From Bog-159 sp035541265 (GTDB lineage: Bacteria > Acidobacteriota > Terriglobia > Bryobacterales > Bryobacteraceae), in assembly GCA_035541265.1 (NCBI GenBank), contig DATKNQ010000101.1:35045-99044 (forward strand): a stretch of 64,000 nucleotides of DNA, in the 5' to 3' direction. Below, piece by piece: positions 15,532 through 23,654 of the stretch. The translations under genes and the position numbers were made by a program. Position 1 is the stretch's first letter, and each line of letters starts with the position of its first letter. The notes below the pieces were generated by a model. The model saw only the letters and a list, made by a program, of their open reading frames with translations. It was not told the origin of the DNA and made no database searches.

Positions 15532-16503
15532 GTGAATCGAACTCTATCGCAGCAGGAAATCGACGCGCTGTTCAACAACGCCAGCGGCCACCCGCAGGAG
15601 ACGCCCGCCAAGAAGATCGTCCCCTTCGACTTCCGGCGTCCCGACCGGATCGCCAAAAGCCAGTTGCGGGCCATCCATCAGCTCCACGAAACGTTCGTCC
15701 ACAACCTGGTTTCCAGCCTGTCGGCCTACCTGCGGACGTATCTGCTGGTCAACCTGGTGAGTGTCGAACAGCTTTCCTGCGAGGAATTCCTAAACGGCCT
15801 GCCATCGCCCACCTGCATGCTTTCGCTGGGGTTGCGGCCCTACGACGGCTACGGCCTTCTCGAACTCAGCCCCACCCTGGTCTTTCCGATTCTGGAAGTG
15901 CTGCTCGGCGGGGACGGCAAAAGCGCGGCGGCCCAGCGCGAAATCACCGAGATCGAGCAAAAGCTGCTCGACAGCCTGTTCCGCATCATTTTGAACGACC
16001 TGAAGGAAGCCTGGCAGGCCGTGGCGCCCATCGAATTCACCATTCATTCCATTGAAACCGAGCCGCAGTTTCTGCGCGTGCTGGCTCCCACCGAGGCGGT
16101 CGTGGCGGTGGGCATCGAGATCCGCATCGGCGACAACCGGGGCATGATGAACATTGCCGTGCCCTCCATCATCGCCAAGATGATGCGCCAGAAGTTCGAC
16201 CAGCAGTGGTCCATGCGCCGCACCCAGTCGACCGAAGAGGAGCAGCGCGCCATGCTGGCGCGCTTGCGGCCGTCGCACCTGGAACTCGACGTGCGCCTGC
16301 GCGGTTCGCATCTGCTGGCCCGGGACTTCCTGCGCCTGGCCGAGGGCGACGTGCTGACCTTCGATTTCCCGGTCGGCGGCCCGCTCGACGGCCTGGTGAA
16401 CGGCAAATTGCGCTTCCGCGGGCGCCTCGTGGAACGCGGGCGCAAGCGCGGATTTCAGATGGAGATACCGCCGGCCGGGCTGGATGTGGCCGATAAGATG
16501 TGA
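15532..16503 (+). CDS. fliM: Flagellar motor switch protein FliM
   Basis: A 323-residue C-ring component that binds CheY-P. The N-terminal CheY-binding peptide is recognisable (LSQQEIDALFNNA), followed by the FliM core (FDFRRPDRIAKSQLRAIHQLHE) and the CheC-like middle domain (LEVLLGGDG; GGxG-type GMMNIAVPSIIAKM). The C-terminal SpoA domain starts near residue 240 (LDVRLRGSHLLARDFLRLAEGD). The GTG start follows TGTGGGAGCACGCC. No fliN is adjacent. It heads the fliM-flbD-motA-motB operon. Confidence 0.94.
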   Translation: MNRTLSQQEIDALFNNASGHPQETPAKKIVPFDFRRPDRIAKSQLRAIHQLHETFVHNLVSSLSAYLRTYLLVNLVSVEQLSCEEFLNGLPSPTCMLSLGLRPYDGYGLLELSPTLVFPILEVLLGGDGKSAAAQREITEIEQKLLDSLFRIILNDLKEAWQAVAPIEFTIHSIETEPQFLRVLAPTEAVVAVGIEIRIGDNRGMMNIAVPSIIAKMMRQKFDQQWSMRRTQSTEEEQRAMLARLRPSHLELDVRLRGSHLLARDFLRLAEGDVLTFDFPVGGPLDGLVNGKLRFRGRLVERGRKRGFQMEIPPAGLDVADKM

Positions 16504-16511
16504 GGGGTGTC

Positions 16512-16799
16512 ATGATCCACCTCACGCGTCTCAACCGCTTGCCCCTGGTGCTCAATGCCGATCTGATCGAATCGATCGAGGTCACGCCCGACACGGTCAT
16601 CGCCCTGACGACCGGGCAGAAGCTCGTGGTGCTGGAGCCCGCCGAAGAAGTGGTCGAGCGCGTGCTCGAATTCCGCCGCGCCATCTATCGCGGCAGCCTG
16701 CTGTGCCCGCTGATCCAGGAAGCGCCGGGCGCGGCACACCCGCCGGCCACCGATCCAAATCGTAAAGACTATGCCAGAGACAAGCGAAGTTGCGCCTGA
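16512..16799 (+). CDS. FlbD-family flagellar protein
   Basis: A 95-residue member of the FlbD family (small protein linked to motA/motB in spirochaetes and firmicutes). The N-terminus MIHLTRLNRLPLVLNADLIE and the TPDTVIALTTGQKLVV block match the family; the C-terminal ~30 residues are extra and disordered. The ATG at 16512 is the family start. It overlaps motA by 29 bases, so translation is coupled. Its molecular role is not well defined. Confidence 0.85.
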   Translation: MIHLTRLNRLPLVLNADLIESIEVTPDTVIALTTGQKLVVLEPAEEVVERVLEFRRAIYRGSLLCPLIQEAPGAAHPPATDPNRKDYARDKRSCA

Positions 16800-17643
16800 A
16801 GCGCCGCGAAAAAAGCCAGGGAGCCGGCCGGATCTGGCCACTCTGGGAGGGCTGGCGTTGGCGCTGGGCGGCATTCTCGGCGGGCTGGTACTCGAACAGG
16901 GCAAGGTCAAGGATGTCGCGCAACTGACCGCCGCCATGATCGTGCTCGGCGGCACCCTGGGAGCCGTCATGGTGACCACCCCCCTGGGGCTGTTGTGGCG
17001 CGCGGCAGCCAAGCTTCCGGCCGTCTTCTTCGAGTCCGGCTACGCGCCCGAAGCGGTCATCGAGCAGCTCATCGGGTACGCCGCCAAGGCGCGCAAGAAC
17101 GGCATCGTCTCGCTCGAAGAAGACACCGAGACGATCGCGGATCCCTTCCTGCGGAAGGCCCTGAATCTGGCCGTGGATGGCGCCGATCTGCAGGAGTTGC
17201 GCCGCATGATGGATCTCGAACTGGAACTCGAGGAGCAGCGCGGCGAAGCGGAAGCTAAGGTTTACGAAGCGGCCGGCGGATACGCTCCCACCATCGGGAT
17301 TATCGGCGCCGTGCTGGGTCTCATTCAGGTCATGAAGCATCTGGCCAACATCGACGAGGTGGGGCGGGGCATCGCGGTGGCCTTCGTGGCCACCGTCTAC
17401 GGTGTGGCTTCCGCCAATATTTTCTTCCTGCCGGCGGGCGCCAAGCTCAAGGCGCGCATGCGCGCCGCCGTGCAGCTCCGCGAGTTGATGCTCGAGGGTG
17501 TGCTCAGCATTGCCGAGGGACTGAATCCCAAGCTCATCCGCATCAAGCTACAGGCTTACGCCCAGCCGGCGCCCGCCCGCAAGGCATCCAAGCCGAGCGC
17601 GGCGCCTGCCGGAGCCACCGCCGAAGCCGCAGCCGGAGACTAA
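16771..17643 (+). CDS. motA: Flagellar motor stator protein MotA
   Basis: A 290-residue inner-membrane stator subunit. Hydrophobic segments are at about 25-42, 50-70, 168-190 and 200-222. The loop between TM2 and TM3 carries the charged FliG-interacting region (RKNGIVSLEEDTETIADPFLRKAL). TM3 has YAPTIGIIGAVLGLIQVM with the conserved proline. The N-terminus (20 residues) and the Ala/Pro-rich C-terminus are longer than in E. coli. It is coupled to flbD upstream and followed four bases later by motB. Confidence 0.93.
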   Translation: MPETSEVAPEAPRKKPGSRPDLATLGGLALALGGILGGLVLEQGKVKDVAQLTAAMIVLGGTLGAVMVTTPLGLLWRAAAKLPAVFFESGYAPEAVIEQLIGYAAKARKNGIVSLEEDTETIADPFLRKALNLAVDGADLQELRRMMDLELELEEQRGEAEAKVYEAAGGYAPTIGIIGAVLGLIQVMKHLANIDEVGRGIAVAFVATVYGVASANIFFLPAGAKLKARMRAAVQLRELMLEGVLSIAEGLNPKLIRIKLQAYAQPAPARKASKPSAAPAGATAEAAAGD

Positions 17644-17647
17644 CGCT

Positions 17648-18430
17648 ATGGCCCGCCGCCGCAAACCCGAGGAACACGCCAATCACGAGCGCTGGCTGGT
17701 TTCTTATGCCGATTTCATCACCCTGCTGTTTGCGTTTTTTGTGGTGATGTTCTCGACCGCGCAGGCCGACCACGGCAAGGCCGCGCGGGTCTCCGAATCC
17801 GTGCGCAAAGCGCTGGAGGATGGGCAGGTCAAGGCCGTGGTCGCTGCCATCCTGGGCGCCCCGGATGCCAACGGAAAGGGGAATGCCTTGACGCAGCATC
17901 CCGCCGTCCCGGCGTCGGCTCCCGCGGCCCCGCCGCTCCCGCCCCCGGATCTGCAGGTCTCCCTGCGGTCCCTCGAGACCGCCCTGCGCCCGGAGATCGA
18001 AAAAGGCGAACTGCGCATCCGCATGCAGAAGCGCGGCCTGGTGATCAGCCTGAGCGAGGCGGCTTTCTTTACCTCCGGCGGCCATACGGTCTCCGCGCAG
18101 GCCTATCCCAGCATCGAAAAAATCGCCCGCGCCCTGCGGGTCTTGCCCAACCTCGTGCGCCTGGAAGGGCACACCGACGCGGTGCCCATCCACAACGCGC
18201 GCTTCCAGAATAATTGGGAACTCTCGGCGGCGCGCAGCATCGCCGTGCTCGAGCTGCTGGTCTCCCAATTCGGCGTGCCTTCCGTGCGCCTGGCCGTGGC
18301 GGGCTATGCCGAGACCGCGCCCGTGGAATCGAACGATACGCCCGAGGGACGCGCTCACAATCGCCGCGTGGACGTGGTGATCCTGAACGAGAACGGTGCG
18401 GCTCCGGAGCCCTCTCCGGGTCAGCCATAG
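17648..18430 (+). CDS. motB: Flagellar motor protein MotB
   Basis: A 260-residue stator subunit that anchors MotA to peptidoglycan. The single N-terminal helix contains the essential proton-carrying aspartate D22 (SYADFITLLFAFFVVMFS). A Pro-rich linker (about 78-100) leads to an OmpA-like peptidoglycan-binding domain (about 130-250: LEGHTDAVPI, SAARSIAVLELL, GYAETAPVESN, HNRRVDVVI). The YAD-F sequence indicates a proton rather than a clearly sodium-type motor, but this is not decisive. It is the last gene of the fliM operon. Confidence 0.94.
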   Translation: MARRRKPEEHANHERWLVSYADFITLLFAFFVVMFSTAQADHGKAARVSESVRKALEDGQVKAVVAAILGAPDANGKGNALTQHPAVPASAPAAPPLPPPDLQVSLRSLETALRPEIEKGELRIRMQKRGLVISLSEAAFFTSGGHTVSAQAYPSIEKIARALRVLPNLVRLEGHTDAVPIHNARFQNNWELSAARSIAVLELLVSQFGVPSVRLAVAGYAETAPVESNDTPEGRAHNRRVDVVILNENGAAPEPSPGQP

Positions 18431-18434
18431 GTGG

Positions 18435-18470
18435 CCGCGCGCGCCCGCCGGGAGGTCCGGCCGGGCGCGG
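18435..18470. terminator. GC hairpin between convergent motB and cheX
   Basis: An imperfect inverted repeat built around CCGG-gaggt-CCGG with outer CCGCGC/GCGCGG pairing, just after the motB stop. No T-run on either strand. Confidence 0.35.
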
Positions 18471-18511
18471 CGTCAGCAGCCGGAGCCTGGCGCTAACCGG
18501 CGGCGGGACCT

Positions 18512-19048
18512 TCAGGCGCGCAGATAAACAGGCGTGCAGGGTTTGCCCGGGCCGGACGCGGCGGCGGCCGGCGCCGGCTTCAGAAACATCTTGACTTCGA
18601 GGCGTTCGCCCGCGCAGTCGAACACCACGCCGGTCCAGGTCTCGTCGCCAAAGCTCTTGGCCAGGAAGTTTCTGCCGAAGATCGCCGTGGGAATGCTCAT
18701 TCCCATCGTTCCTAAGGAGCGCTCGAGTGCCGTCTTCACGTTTCCCAGGATCATGTTGGCGATCTCCGCTACGGCGTCCAGGACCTCGGCGTCCACCTCG
18801 CGGTACTCGGCCATCAGCATTTGCGACGCCATGCGGCAGGCAAACTCGGCCGAACAAGAGATGGTGCCGGTGCCGGTCCATCCGCCCGCCATACCGATCA
18901 GGCAGATCACCCCGTCCAGGGGATGCGACGGGCCCTTGTCGGAATAGGACTCCCGAAAGCGGAGCTCCGAGCCCAGCATGGTGGTAAAAACCTCCTCGGC
19001 AGCGGTCCGAATGTCGCTTACGATTTCGTCAGAATCTATCATTGGCAT
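18512..19048 (-). CDS. cheX: CheX-like chemotaxis phosphatase
   Basis: A 178-residue CheC/CheX-family protein, predicted to dephosphorylate CheY-P. The single phosphatase signature with E-x2-N spacing appears in VLDAVAEIANMILGNVKTAL; one copy of it points to CheX rather than CheC. The Ala/Pro-rich tail is extra. Two in-frame ATGs (19048, 19042) exist; GGGAC is better spaced for the second. The gene is transcribed divergently from cheY and has its own sigma-28 promoter, so phosphatase and substrate are encoded back to back. Confidence 0.85.
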   Translation of the reverse strand: MPMIDSDEIVSDIRTAAEEVFTTMLGSELRFRESYSDKGPSHPLDGVICLIGMAGGWTGTGTISCSAEFACRMASQMLMAEYREVDAEVLDAVAEIANMILGNVKTALERSLGTMGMSIPTAIFGRNFLAKSFGDETWTGVVFDCAGERLEVKMFLKPAPAAAASGPGKPCTPVYLRA

Positions 19049-19060
19049 GTCCCAATTAGT

Positions 19061-19087
19061 CTATCGGCGGCAGCCTGCCGATCTTTA
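19061..19087 (-). promoter_or_regulatory. Sigma-28 (FliA-type) promoter of cheX
   Basis: On the minus strand: TAAAGATC (19087-19080), exactly 11 bases, GCCGATAG (19068-19061). This matches TAAAGTTT-N11-GCCGATAA in 12 of 16 positions with ideal spacing, 13 bases before the first cheX ATG. Confidence 0.75.
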
Positions 19088-19129
19088 TACGCAGATGAAA
19101 AGAGCCGGAACCGGCGGCCCGCCGCGATC

Positions 19130-19157
19130 TAAAGCCGCGCCCGCTGCGAGCCGATCT
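19130..19157 (+). promoter_or_regulatory. Candidate sigma-28 promoter of cheY
   Basis: TAAAGCCG (19130-19137), 12 bases, GCCGATCT (19150-19157), 15 bases before the cheY ATG. The spacing is one base over the consensus. The transcript would begin just before the AAAGGGAG ribosome site. Confidence 0.55.
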
Positions 19158-19171
19158 TTTCCAAAGGGAGC

Positions 19172-19543
19172 ATGGCATTGAACATTCTAGTGGTAGATGA
19201 TTCCACCGCGATCCGGAAGATCCTGATCCGGGTGCTGCGGCAGACCCAGTTGGCAATCGGTGAGATCTTCGAGGCCCGTGACGGCGTCGAAGCGCTGGAG
19301 GTTGTACGGAGCCACCCGCTCAATCTGGTCCTCTCCGACATCAATATGCCCAATCTGGATGGTTTGGGACTGTTGGCCGAGCTGAAGAGTGCCGAACAGT
19401 GGCGCACTCTTCCGGTAGTCTTGATCACCACCGAGGGCGGTGAAGAAAAAGTCGCACAAGCCATCCGCCTGGGCTCGGCGGCCTACATCCGCAAACCCTT
19501 CACCGCCGAACAGATCCAGGAAAAAATCGGCGCGCTGCTTTAG
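19172..19543 (+). CDS. CheY-like single-domain response regulator
   Basis: A 123-residue stand-alone receiver: DD at 9-10, phosphoacceptor D56 (LVLSDINMPNLDG), T in VVLITTEGG, and K in YIRKPF. It is most similar to chemotaxis CheY proteins and probably binds FliM, whose N-terminal CheY-binding peptide is encoded 3.6 kb away. It is divergent from cheX and followed by the flgB operon. The ribosome site AAAGGGAG is strong. Confidence 0.9.
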   Translation: MALNILVVDDSTAIRKILIRVLRQTQLAIGEIFEARDGVEALEVVRSHPLNLVLSDINMPNLDGLGLLAELKSAEQWRTLPVVLITTEGGEEKVAQAIRLGSAAYIRKPFTAEQIQEKIGALL

Positions 19544-19825
19544 GCCGCGCGCCGCCTCCCTCCGCGCCGGGGGGGCTTCCACCCCGCGCGCCGCCTTCTC
19601 CATCCCTGGCCGATGCCCGAACCAGAGACCGGCCGGACCTGCCTCCATTTGCCACCCGTGCACCGTACCCGTCTCGCGTTTCCCCGACCGTGGCACCCGC
19701 GCCGCCGCACGCCCAGCCGCCAAAATCTTCGCGCGCGACGCGATTCTGTCGCGTACCAACCATCCCCCCTGATTTTTTTTCAGATATTTAGCTATGGATA
19801 TCCACTTGCAAATTGAGAGGCTGGC
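19544..19825 (+). other. Intergenic region before the flgB operon
   Basis: About 280 bases without a credible gene. It contains an eight-T run at 19773-19780, and a GG-N10-GC (sigma-54-like) arrangement at 19795-19810 that lies too close to the flgB start to be convincing. No sigma-28 site was found. The main promoter of the flgB-fliJ operon must be here but I cannot identify it. Confidence 0.5.
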
Positions 19826-20161
19826 ATGTTGAGCGGCATAGCGAACGATCTCGAGCGTTACATGAATCTGTTAAGCGCCCGCCAGAAGGTGGTCGCTTCC
19901 AATATCGCCAATGCGGATACGCCGGGCTATCAGACCCAGGACATCGATTTCGAGGCCGAATTCCGGGCCGCCGCCGGCGGTACTCCCGCCGCGTTTCCCG
20001 TATCCGGCCTGCCGGAGAAAAACGACGGCAACAACGTCAGCCTGGATCGCGAGGCCCGCCTGCTGGCCGAGAACGGCATCCGGTTCAATCTGGCGTCCAA
20101 CCTCATGCGAACGCAGATCCAGGAAATCCGCGCGGCGCTGCAGAGCGGGAGCAACCCATGA
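19826..20161 (+). CDS. flgB: Flagellar basal-body rod protein FlgB
   Basis: A 111-residue proximal rod subunit exported through the flagellar system. It has the N-terminal rod-family motif (LSARQKVVASNIANADTPGY) and the C-terminal NLASNLMRTQIQEIRAALQS. It is slightly shorter than in enterics. The stop overlaps flgC by four bases (ATGA). First gene of the flgB-flgC-fliE-fliF-fliG-fliH-fliI-fliJ operon. Confidence 0.93.
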   Translation: MLSGIANDLERYMNLLSARQKVVASNIANADTPGYQTQDIDFEAEFRAAAGGTPAAFPVSGLPEKNDGNNVSLDREARLLAENGIRFNLASNLMRTQIQEIRAALQSGSNP

Positions 20162-20586
20162 GCCTGTTTTCCGCCATGGCGGTCAGCGCGTCGGGCATGT
20201 CGGCGCAGCGCACGCGCGCCGAGCTGCTGGTCGAGAACCTGGCCAACGCCGAGACCACCCGCACGCCGGAGGGTGGGCCCTATCGCCGGAAAGACGCGGT
20301 GTTCGCCTCCCAGCCCATGGGCGCCGCGTTCGGGTCCCTGTTCGAGGAGCATTTGCAGGAAGGCGTGACCGTCGAGGAGATCAGCCTCGACAGCCGCCCG
20401 CCCGAGCGGCGTTATATGCCCGGACATCCGGACGCCGGCCCGGACGGTTACGTGGCGTTTCCGCGCATCGATCCGGCCGCCGACATGGTGGACCTGACCG
20501 GCGCGGCGCGCGGATTTCAGGCCAACGTGGCGGCCATTGCCGCCGTGAAAGACATGCTCATGCGTTCGATCGACTTGTTCAAGTAA
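20158..20586 (+). CDS. flgC: Flagellar basal-body rod protein FlgC
   Basis: A 142-residue rod subunit. N-terminal signature SLFSAMAVSASGMSAQRTRA, then ENLANAETTRTPEGGPYRRK; C-terminal DMVDLTGAARGFQANVAAIA. The start is fixed by the ATGA overlap with flgB. Length and order are as in most flagellated bacteria. Confidence 0.94.
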   Translation: MSLFSAMAVSASGMSAQRTRAELLVENLANAETTRTPEGGPYRRKDAVFASQPMGAAFGSLFEEHLQEGVTVEEISLDSRPPERRYMPGHPDAGPDGYVAFPRIDPAADMVDLTGAARGFQANVAAIAAVKDMLMRSIDLFK

Positions 20587-20601
20587 GGGAGGAGAACCGC
20601 C

Positions 20602-20904
20602 GTGCCCGCACCTATTTCCCCGATTCGTTCCATCCCGCTTCCCGGCGCGGACCTGCCGCGCGCGGGCGGCCTCTCCGGCGGGCCGGGCGATTTTCAATCC
20701 GCGCTACAGGCGGCCATCGGCGGCGTGGAGAAGCTGCACCACCAGGCCAGCCGGACGGTGGAGAGTTTCCTGGCCGGAGAGGGCGGGGAAGTGCATACCG
20801 TGGCGCTGGCCACGCAACGCGCGGATCTGGCATTTGAGACGTTTCTGCAGATCCGCAACAAAGTCGTCTCGGCCTATCAGTCCGTCATGCAGATGCAGGT
20901 GTAA
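20602..20904 (+). CDS. fliE: Flagellar hook-basal body protein FliE
   Basis: A 100-residue MS-ring/rod junction protein with a GTG start. The C-terminal half is typical (VHTVALATQRADLAFETFLQ, then IRNKVVSAYQSVMQMQV). A GGGAGGAG ribosome site precedes it, and only three bases separate it from fliF. Confidence 0.92.
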   Translation: MPAPISPIRSIPLPGADLPRAGGLSGGPGDFQSALQAAIGGVEKLHHQASRTVESFLAGEGGEVHTVALATQRADLAFETFLQIRNKVVSAYQSVMQMQV

Positions 20905-20907
20905 CGG

Positions 20908-22608
20908 GTGCTTTTATCGCAGATCAAAACGCTTTGGGCGCGCCTCTCGCCGGCGCAAAAGCTGAGCCTGGCGGCCGCCGCGCTGTTGGTGGGGGCCGGC
21001 CTGATCGGGTTCACGCGTTGGCGGCGGGAGGCGGATTTCCGTCCGCTCTACACGGGCCTGGCCGCGGAAGACGCCGGCGCGGTAACGCAGAAATTGAAGG
21101 AAAGCGGCACCGAGTACCGCCTGTCGGATAATGGCACCGTCATTCTGGTGCCGTCGGCCCGGGTGGCCGAGCTGCGCCTGCAACTGGCCGCTGCCGGATT
21201 GCCCAAGACCGGGCGCATCGGCTTCGAGCTGTTTGACAAGACCAACTTCGGCGTCACTGATTTTGCCGAACACGTCAACTACCGCCGGGCGCTGGAGGGC
21301 GAGTTGGAACGCTCGATCATCTCCCTGGCGGAGGTCGAGCAGGCGCGCGTGCACCTCACCTTCCCCAAAGAATCCGTCTACTTGGAGAACCGCCAGCCGG
21401 CCAAGGCCAGCGTGGTGTTGGGCCTGCGGCCGGGCGCGCAACTCTCGGCACAGAATATCGTGGCCGTCTGCAACCTGGTCGCCAGCGCGGTGGAAGGCTT
21501 GGCACCGGAGGCGGTCTCGGTGATCGATACCCGCGGCAACCTGCTCAACCGCCCGCGGCACGGCGGCGAGGACGGCGGGCTGGAGGGATCCGAGGCGCAC
21601 CTGGAATACCGCGAGATGGTGGAGAAAAGTCTGCTGGCCAAGATTCAGTCCACGCTCGAGCCGCTGCTCGGGGCGGGCCGCTTCCGCGCCTCGGTCTCGG
21701 CCGACTGCGATTTCTCGAGCGGCGAACAAAGCGAAGAGAGCTTCGATCCGGCCCGCTCGGTGATGGTCAGCTCGCAAAAGAGCGAGGATTTCGCGCCGTC
21801 AGCCCTTTCCGGCGGAGTGCCCGGCACCGCCTCGAACCTGCCGCGTCCCACCGCGCGCGCGCCGGGGAGCGCGGCGGGAGCCTCGCGGCGCACCGAGGAA
21901 ATCAACTACCAGTCCAGCCGCACTGTGCGCCGTGTCAGCCTACCGCAGGGCGAAGTAAAGCGTATTTCGGTGGCGCTGCTGGTCGACCAGGATGTGCGCT
22001 GGGAGGGTAAGGCGCCGCATCTGCAGCAAGTGCTCGTGCCGCCGTCCGCCGAGAAGCTCAAGACCATCCGCGACCTGCTGGCCGGCGTGATCAACCTGCG
22101 GGCCGACCGCGGCGACCAGTTGATTGTCGAGACGCTGCCCTTCGAGGCCACCCTGCACTCCGAGCCGCCGCCCGCTCCCCCGGCGCCCGCGCCGGCCCCG
22201 GTCCAACCAGTGCCGGCCTGGCTCCGCAATCCGAAAATCGCCGGACCGGCCGCCGGTGGCGCGCTGCTGCTCATGGTACTGGCTGTCTTCGCGATGCGCA
22301 AGCTGCGCCGCCGGCCCCCCGCGAAGGCCACCGCTCCCGCAGCCCTGGCCGCCGCAGCCCTGGCCGCCGCAGCCCCCGGCGCGGCCGCGGCGTCTGCCGT
22401 CTCCGACGGCGATAAGAAAGCGGCGCCGCAGTTGTCCGTTTCCGGCCAAGACCAGGCGCGCCTGGAGGCCGAGGCGCTCGCCGCCATTACCGAGCCAACC
22501 GCCACTAACAAGAAAGACGTCCTGACCAAATATCTGCGGGAGGGCCTCAAGAAAGATCCCATCATCCAGGTGCAGACGCTGCGCACCTGGCTGCACGAGA
22601 AGAGTTAG
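20908..22608 (+). CDS. fliF: Flagellar MS-ring protein FliF
   Basis: A 566-residue inner-membrane ring protein. TM1 is at about 20-40 and TM2 at about 445-465. The YscJ/FliF domain (about 45-220) includes ALEGELERSIISLAEVEQAR and HLTFPKES; the C-terminal FliF domain contains NYQSSRTVRR and RISVALLVDQDV. The cytoplasmic tail after TM2 has a tandem Ala/Leu repeat and ends in VQTLRTWLHEKS, the FliG-binding segment. GTG start. Confidence 0.94.
   Translation: MLLSQIKTLWARLSPAQKLSLAAAALLVGAGLIGFTRWRREADFRPLYTGLAAEDAGAVTQKLKESGTEYRLSDNGTVILVPSARVAELRLQLAAAGLPKTGRIGFELFDKTNFGVTDFAEHVNYRRALEGELERSIISLAEVEQARVHLTFPKESVYLENRQPAKASVVLGLRPGAQLSAQNIVAVCNLVASAVEGLAPEAVSVIDTRGNLLNRPRHGGEDGGLEGSEAHLEYREMVEKSLLAKIQSTLEPLLGAGRFRASVSADCDFSSGEQSEESFDPARSVMVSSQKSEDFAPSALSGGVPGTASNLPRPTARAPGSAAGASRRTEEINYQSSRTVRRVSLPQGEVKRISVALLVDQDVRWEGKAPHLQQVLVPPSAEKLKTIRDLLAGVINLRADRGDQLIVETLPFEATLHSEPPPAPPAPAPAPVQPVPAWLRNPKIAGPAAGGALLLMVLAVFAMRKLRRRPPAKATAPAALAAAALAAAAPGAAAASAVSDGDKKAAPQLSVSGQDQARLEAEALAAITEPTATNKKDVLTKYLREGLKKDPIIQVQTLRTWLHEKS
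22339..22375 (+). repeat. 15-base tandem repeat inside fliF
   Basis: GCAGCCCTGGCCGCC occurs twice in tandem (22339-22353, 22354-22368) with a third partial unit. It encodes an Ala/Leu repeat in the cytoplasmic linker after TM2. In-frame unit length means copy-number change would alter linker length without frameshift. Confidence 0.7.
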
Positions 22609-22625
22609 GCGCGGGACCGGATGCC

Positions 22626-23654
22626 ATGATCGCCAACATCAAGCGCAACGAAATGATCGCGGGTCCCCGCAAAGCGGCCATGCTGATGGTGTTGCTCGGC
22701 GAGGAGGCCAGCGCGCAGCTCATCCGCGAGCTGTCGGAAGAGGAAGTGCAAGCCGTCTCCCGCGAAGTCGCCCGTATCTCGACCATCTCGAGTGAAGAGG
22801 GCGAGTCGATCCTCGAAGAGTTTTACCAGATGTGCGTGGCGCGCGAGTACGTCTCGCGCGGCGGCATCGAGTACGCACGTAAAGTGCTCATGAACGCCTT
22901 TGGTCCGGATGCGGCGCGCAAGCTGGTCGACCGCCTGGTCAAGACCATGGGCAACGACACGGCGGCCTTCGACGCGCTGCAGAAAGCCGATCCGCAACAG
23001 CTCGCCAAGTTCATCCACAGCGAGCATCCCCAGACCATCGCCTTTATCCTCTCGCACCTCAGCCCGTCGCAGGCCGCCTCGCTGTTGATTTCTCTGCCTG
23101 CGCAAATCCGCGCCGACGTGGCCCTGCGCATGGCGCATCTCGACCAGATCTCGCCCGAGATCATCCACAAGATTGCGGCCGTGATCGGACAGAAGTTGCA
23201 GGCCCTGGGCGATTTCAGCCGCGAATCCTACGGCGGGGTGCGCGCGGTTTCCGAGATGTTCAATCGCCTGGACTCCGGCGCCAGCAAGGAGATCCTGGAG
23301 TCCATCGAGAAGGAGAACGCCGCCCTGGCCGACACCATCCGGCACCTCATGTTCGTCTTCGAGGACATGCTGGTGCTCGAGACCACCAGCCTCAAGGAAG
23401 TGCTCGCCAAGGTCGATCGCAAGGTGCTCACCCTGGCGCTCAAGGGCACCAGCGAGCAGGTGCGCAAGCACTTCATCCAGTGCCTGTCGCAGCGCGGCGC
23501 CGAAATGCTGCTCGAGGATATGGAGGCGCTCGGGCCGGTAAAGATCAAAGATGTGGAAGCCGCCCAGCAGCAGATTATCGTCGTGGTGCGGCAACTGGAA
23601 AGCGACGGCACCATCAACCTGAAGGGCGCCGGCGGCGAGCAATATGTTGTCTAA
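22626..23654 (+). CDS. fliG: Flagellar motor switch protein FliG
   Basis: A 342-residue rotor protein. It has the N-terminal FliF-binding domain (GPRKAAMLMVLLGEEASAQL), the middle domain with EHPQTIAFILSHL, and the C-terminal stator-interacting domain with charged residues (VFEDMLVLETTSLKEVLAKV, then DRKVLTLALKG). Length is standard. It overlaps fliH by 11 bases. Confidence 0.95.
   Translation: MIANIKRNEMIAGPRKAAMLMVLLGEEASAQLIRELSEEEVQAVSREVARISTISSEEGESILEEFYQMCVAREYVSRGGIEYARKVLMNAFGPDAARKLVDRLVKTMGNDTAAFDALQKADPQQLAKFIHSEHPQTIAFILSHLSPSQAASLLISLPAQIRADVALRMAHLDQISPEIIHKIAAVIGQKLQALGDFSRESYGGVRAVSEMFNRLDSGASKEILESIEKENAALADTIRHLMFVFEDMLVLETTSLKEVLAKVDRKVLTLALKGTSEQVRKHFIQCLSQRGAEMLLEDMEALGPVKIKDVEAAQQQIIVVVRQLESDGTINLKGAGGEQYVV

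Noticed and set aside
19795..19810. Sigma-54-like promoter (GG-N10-GC, TGGATATCCACTTGCA) before flgB
   Set aside because: Spacing is right, but transcription would start about five bases before the flgB ATG, inside the ribosome site, and the -24 element is weak (TGGATA, not TGGCAC).
22605..22625. Promoter between fliF and fliG
   Set aside because: The 17-base gap has no -10/-35 or sigma-28 elements; the genes are part of one operon.
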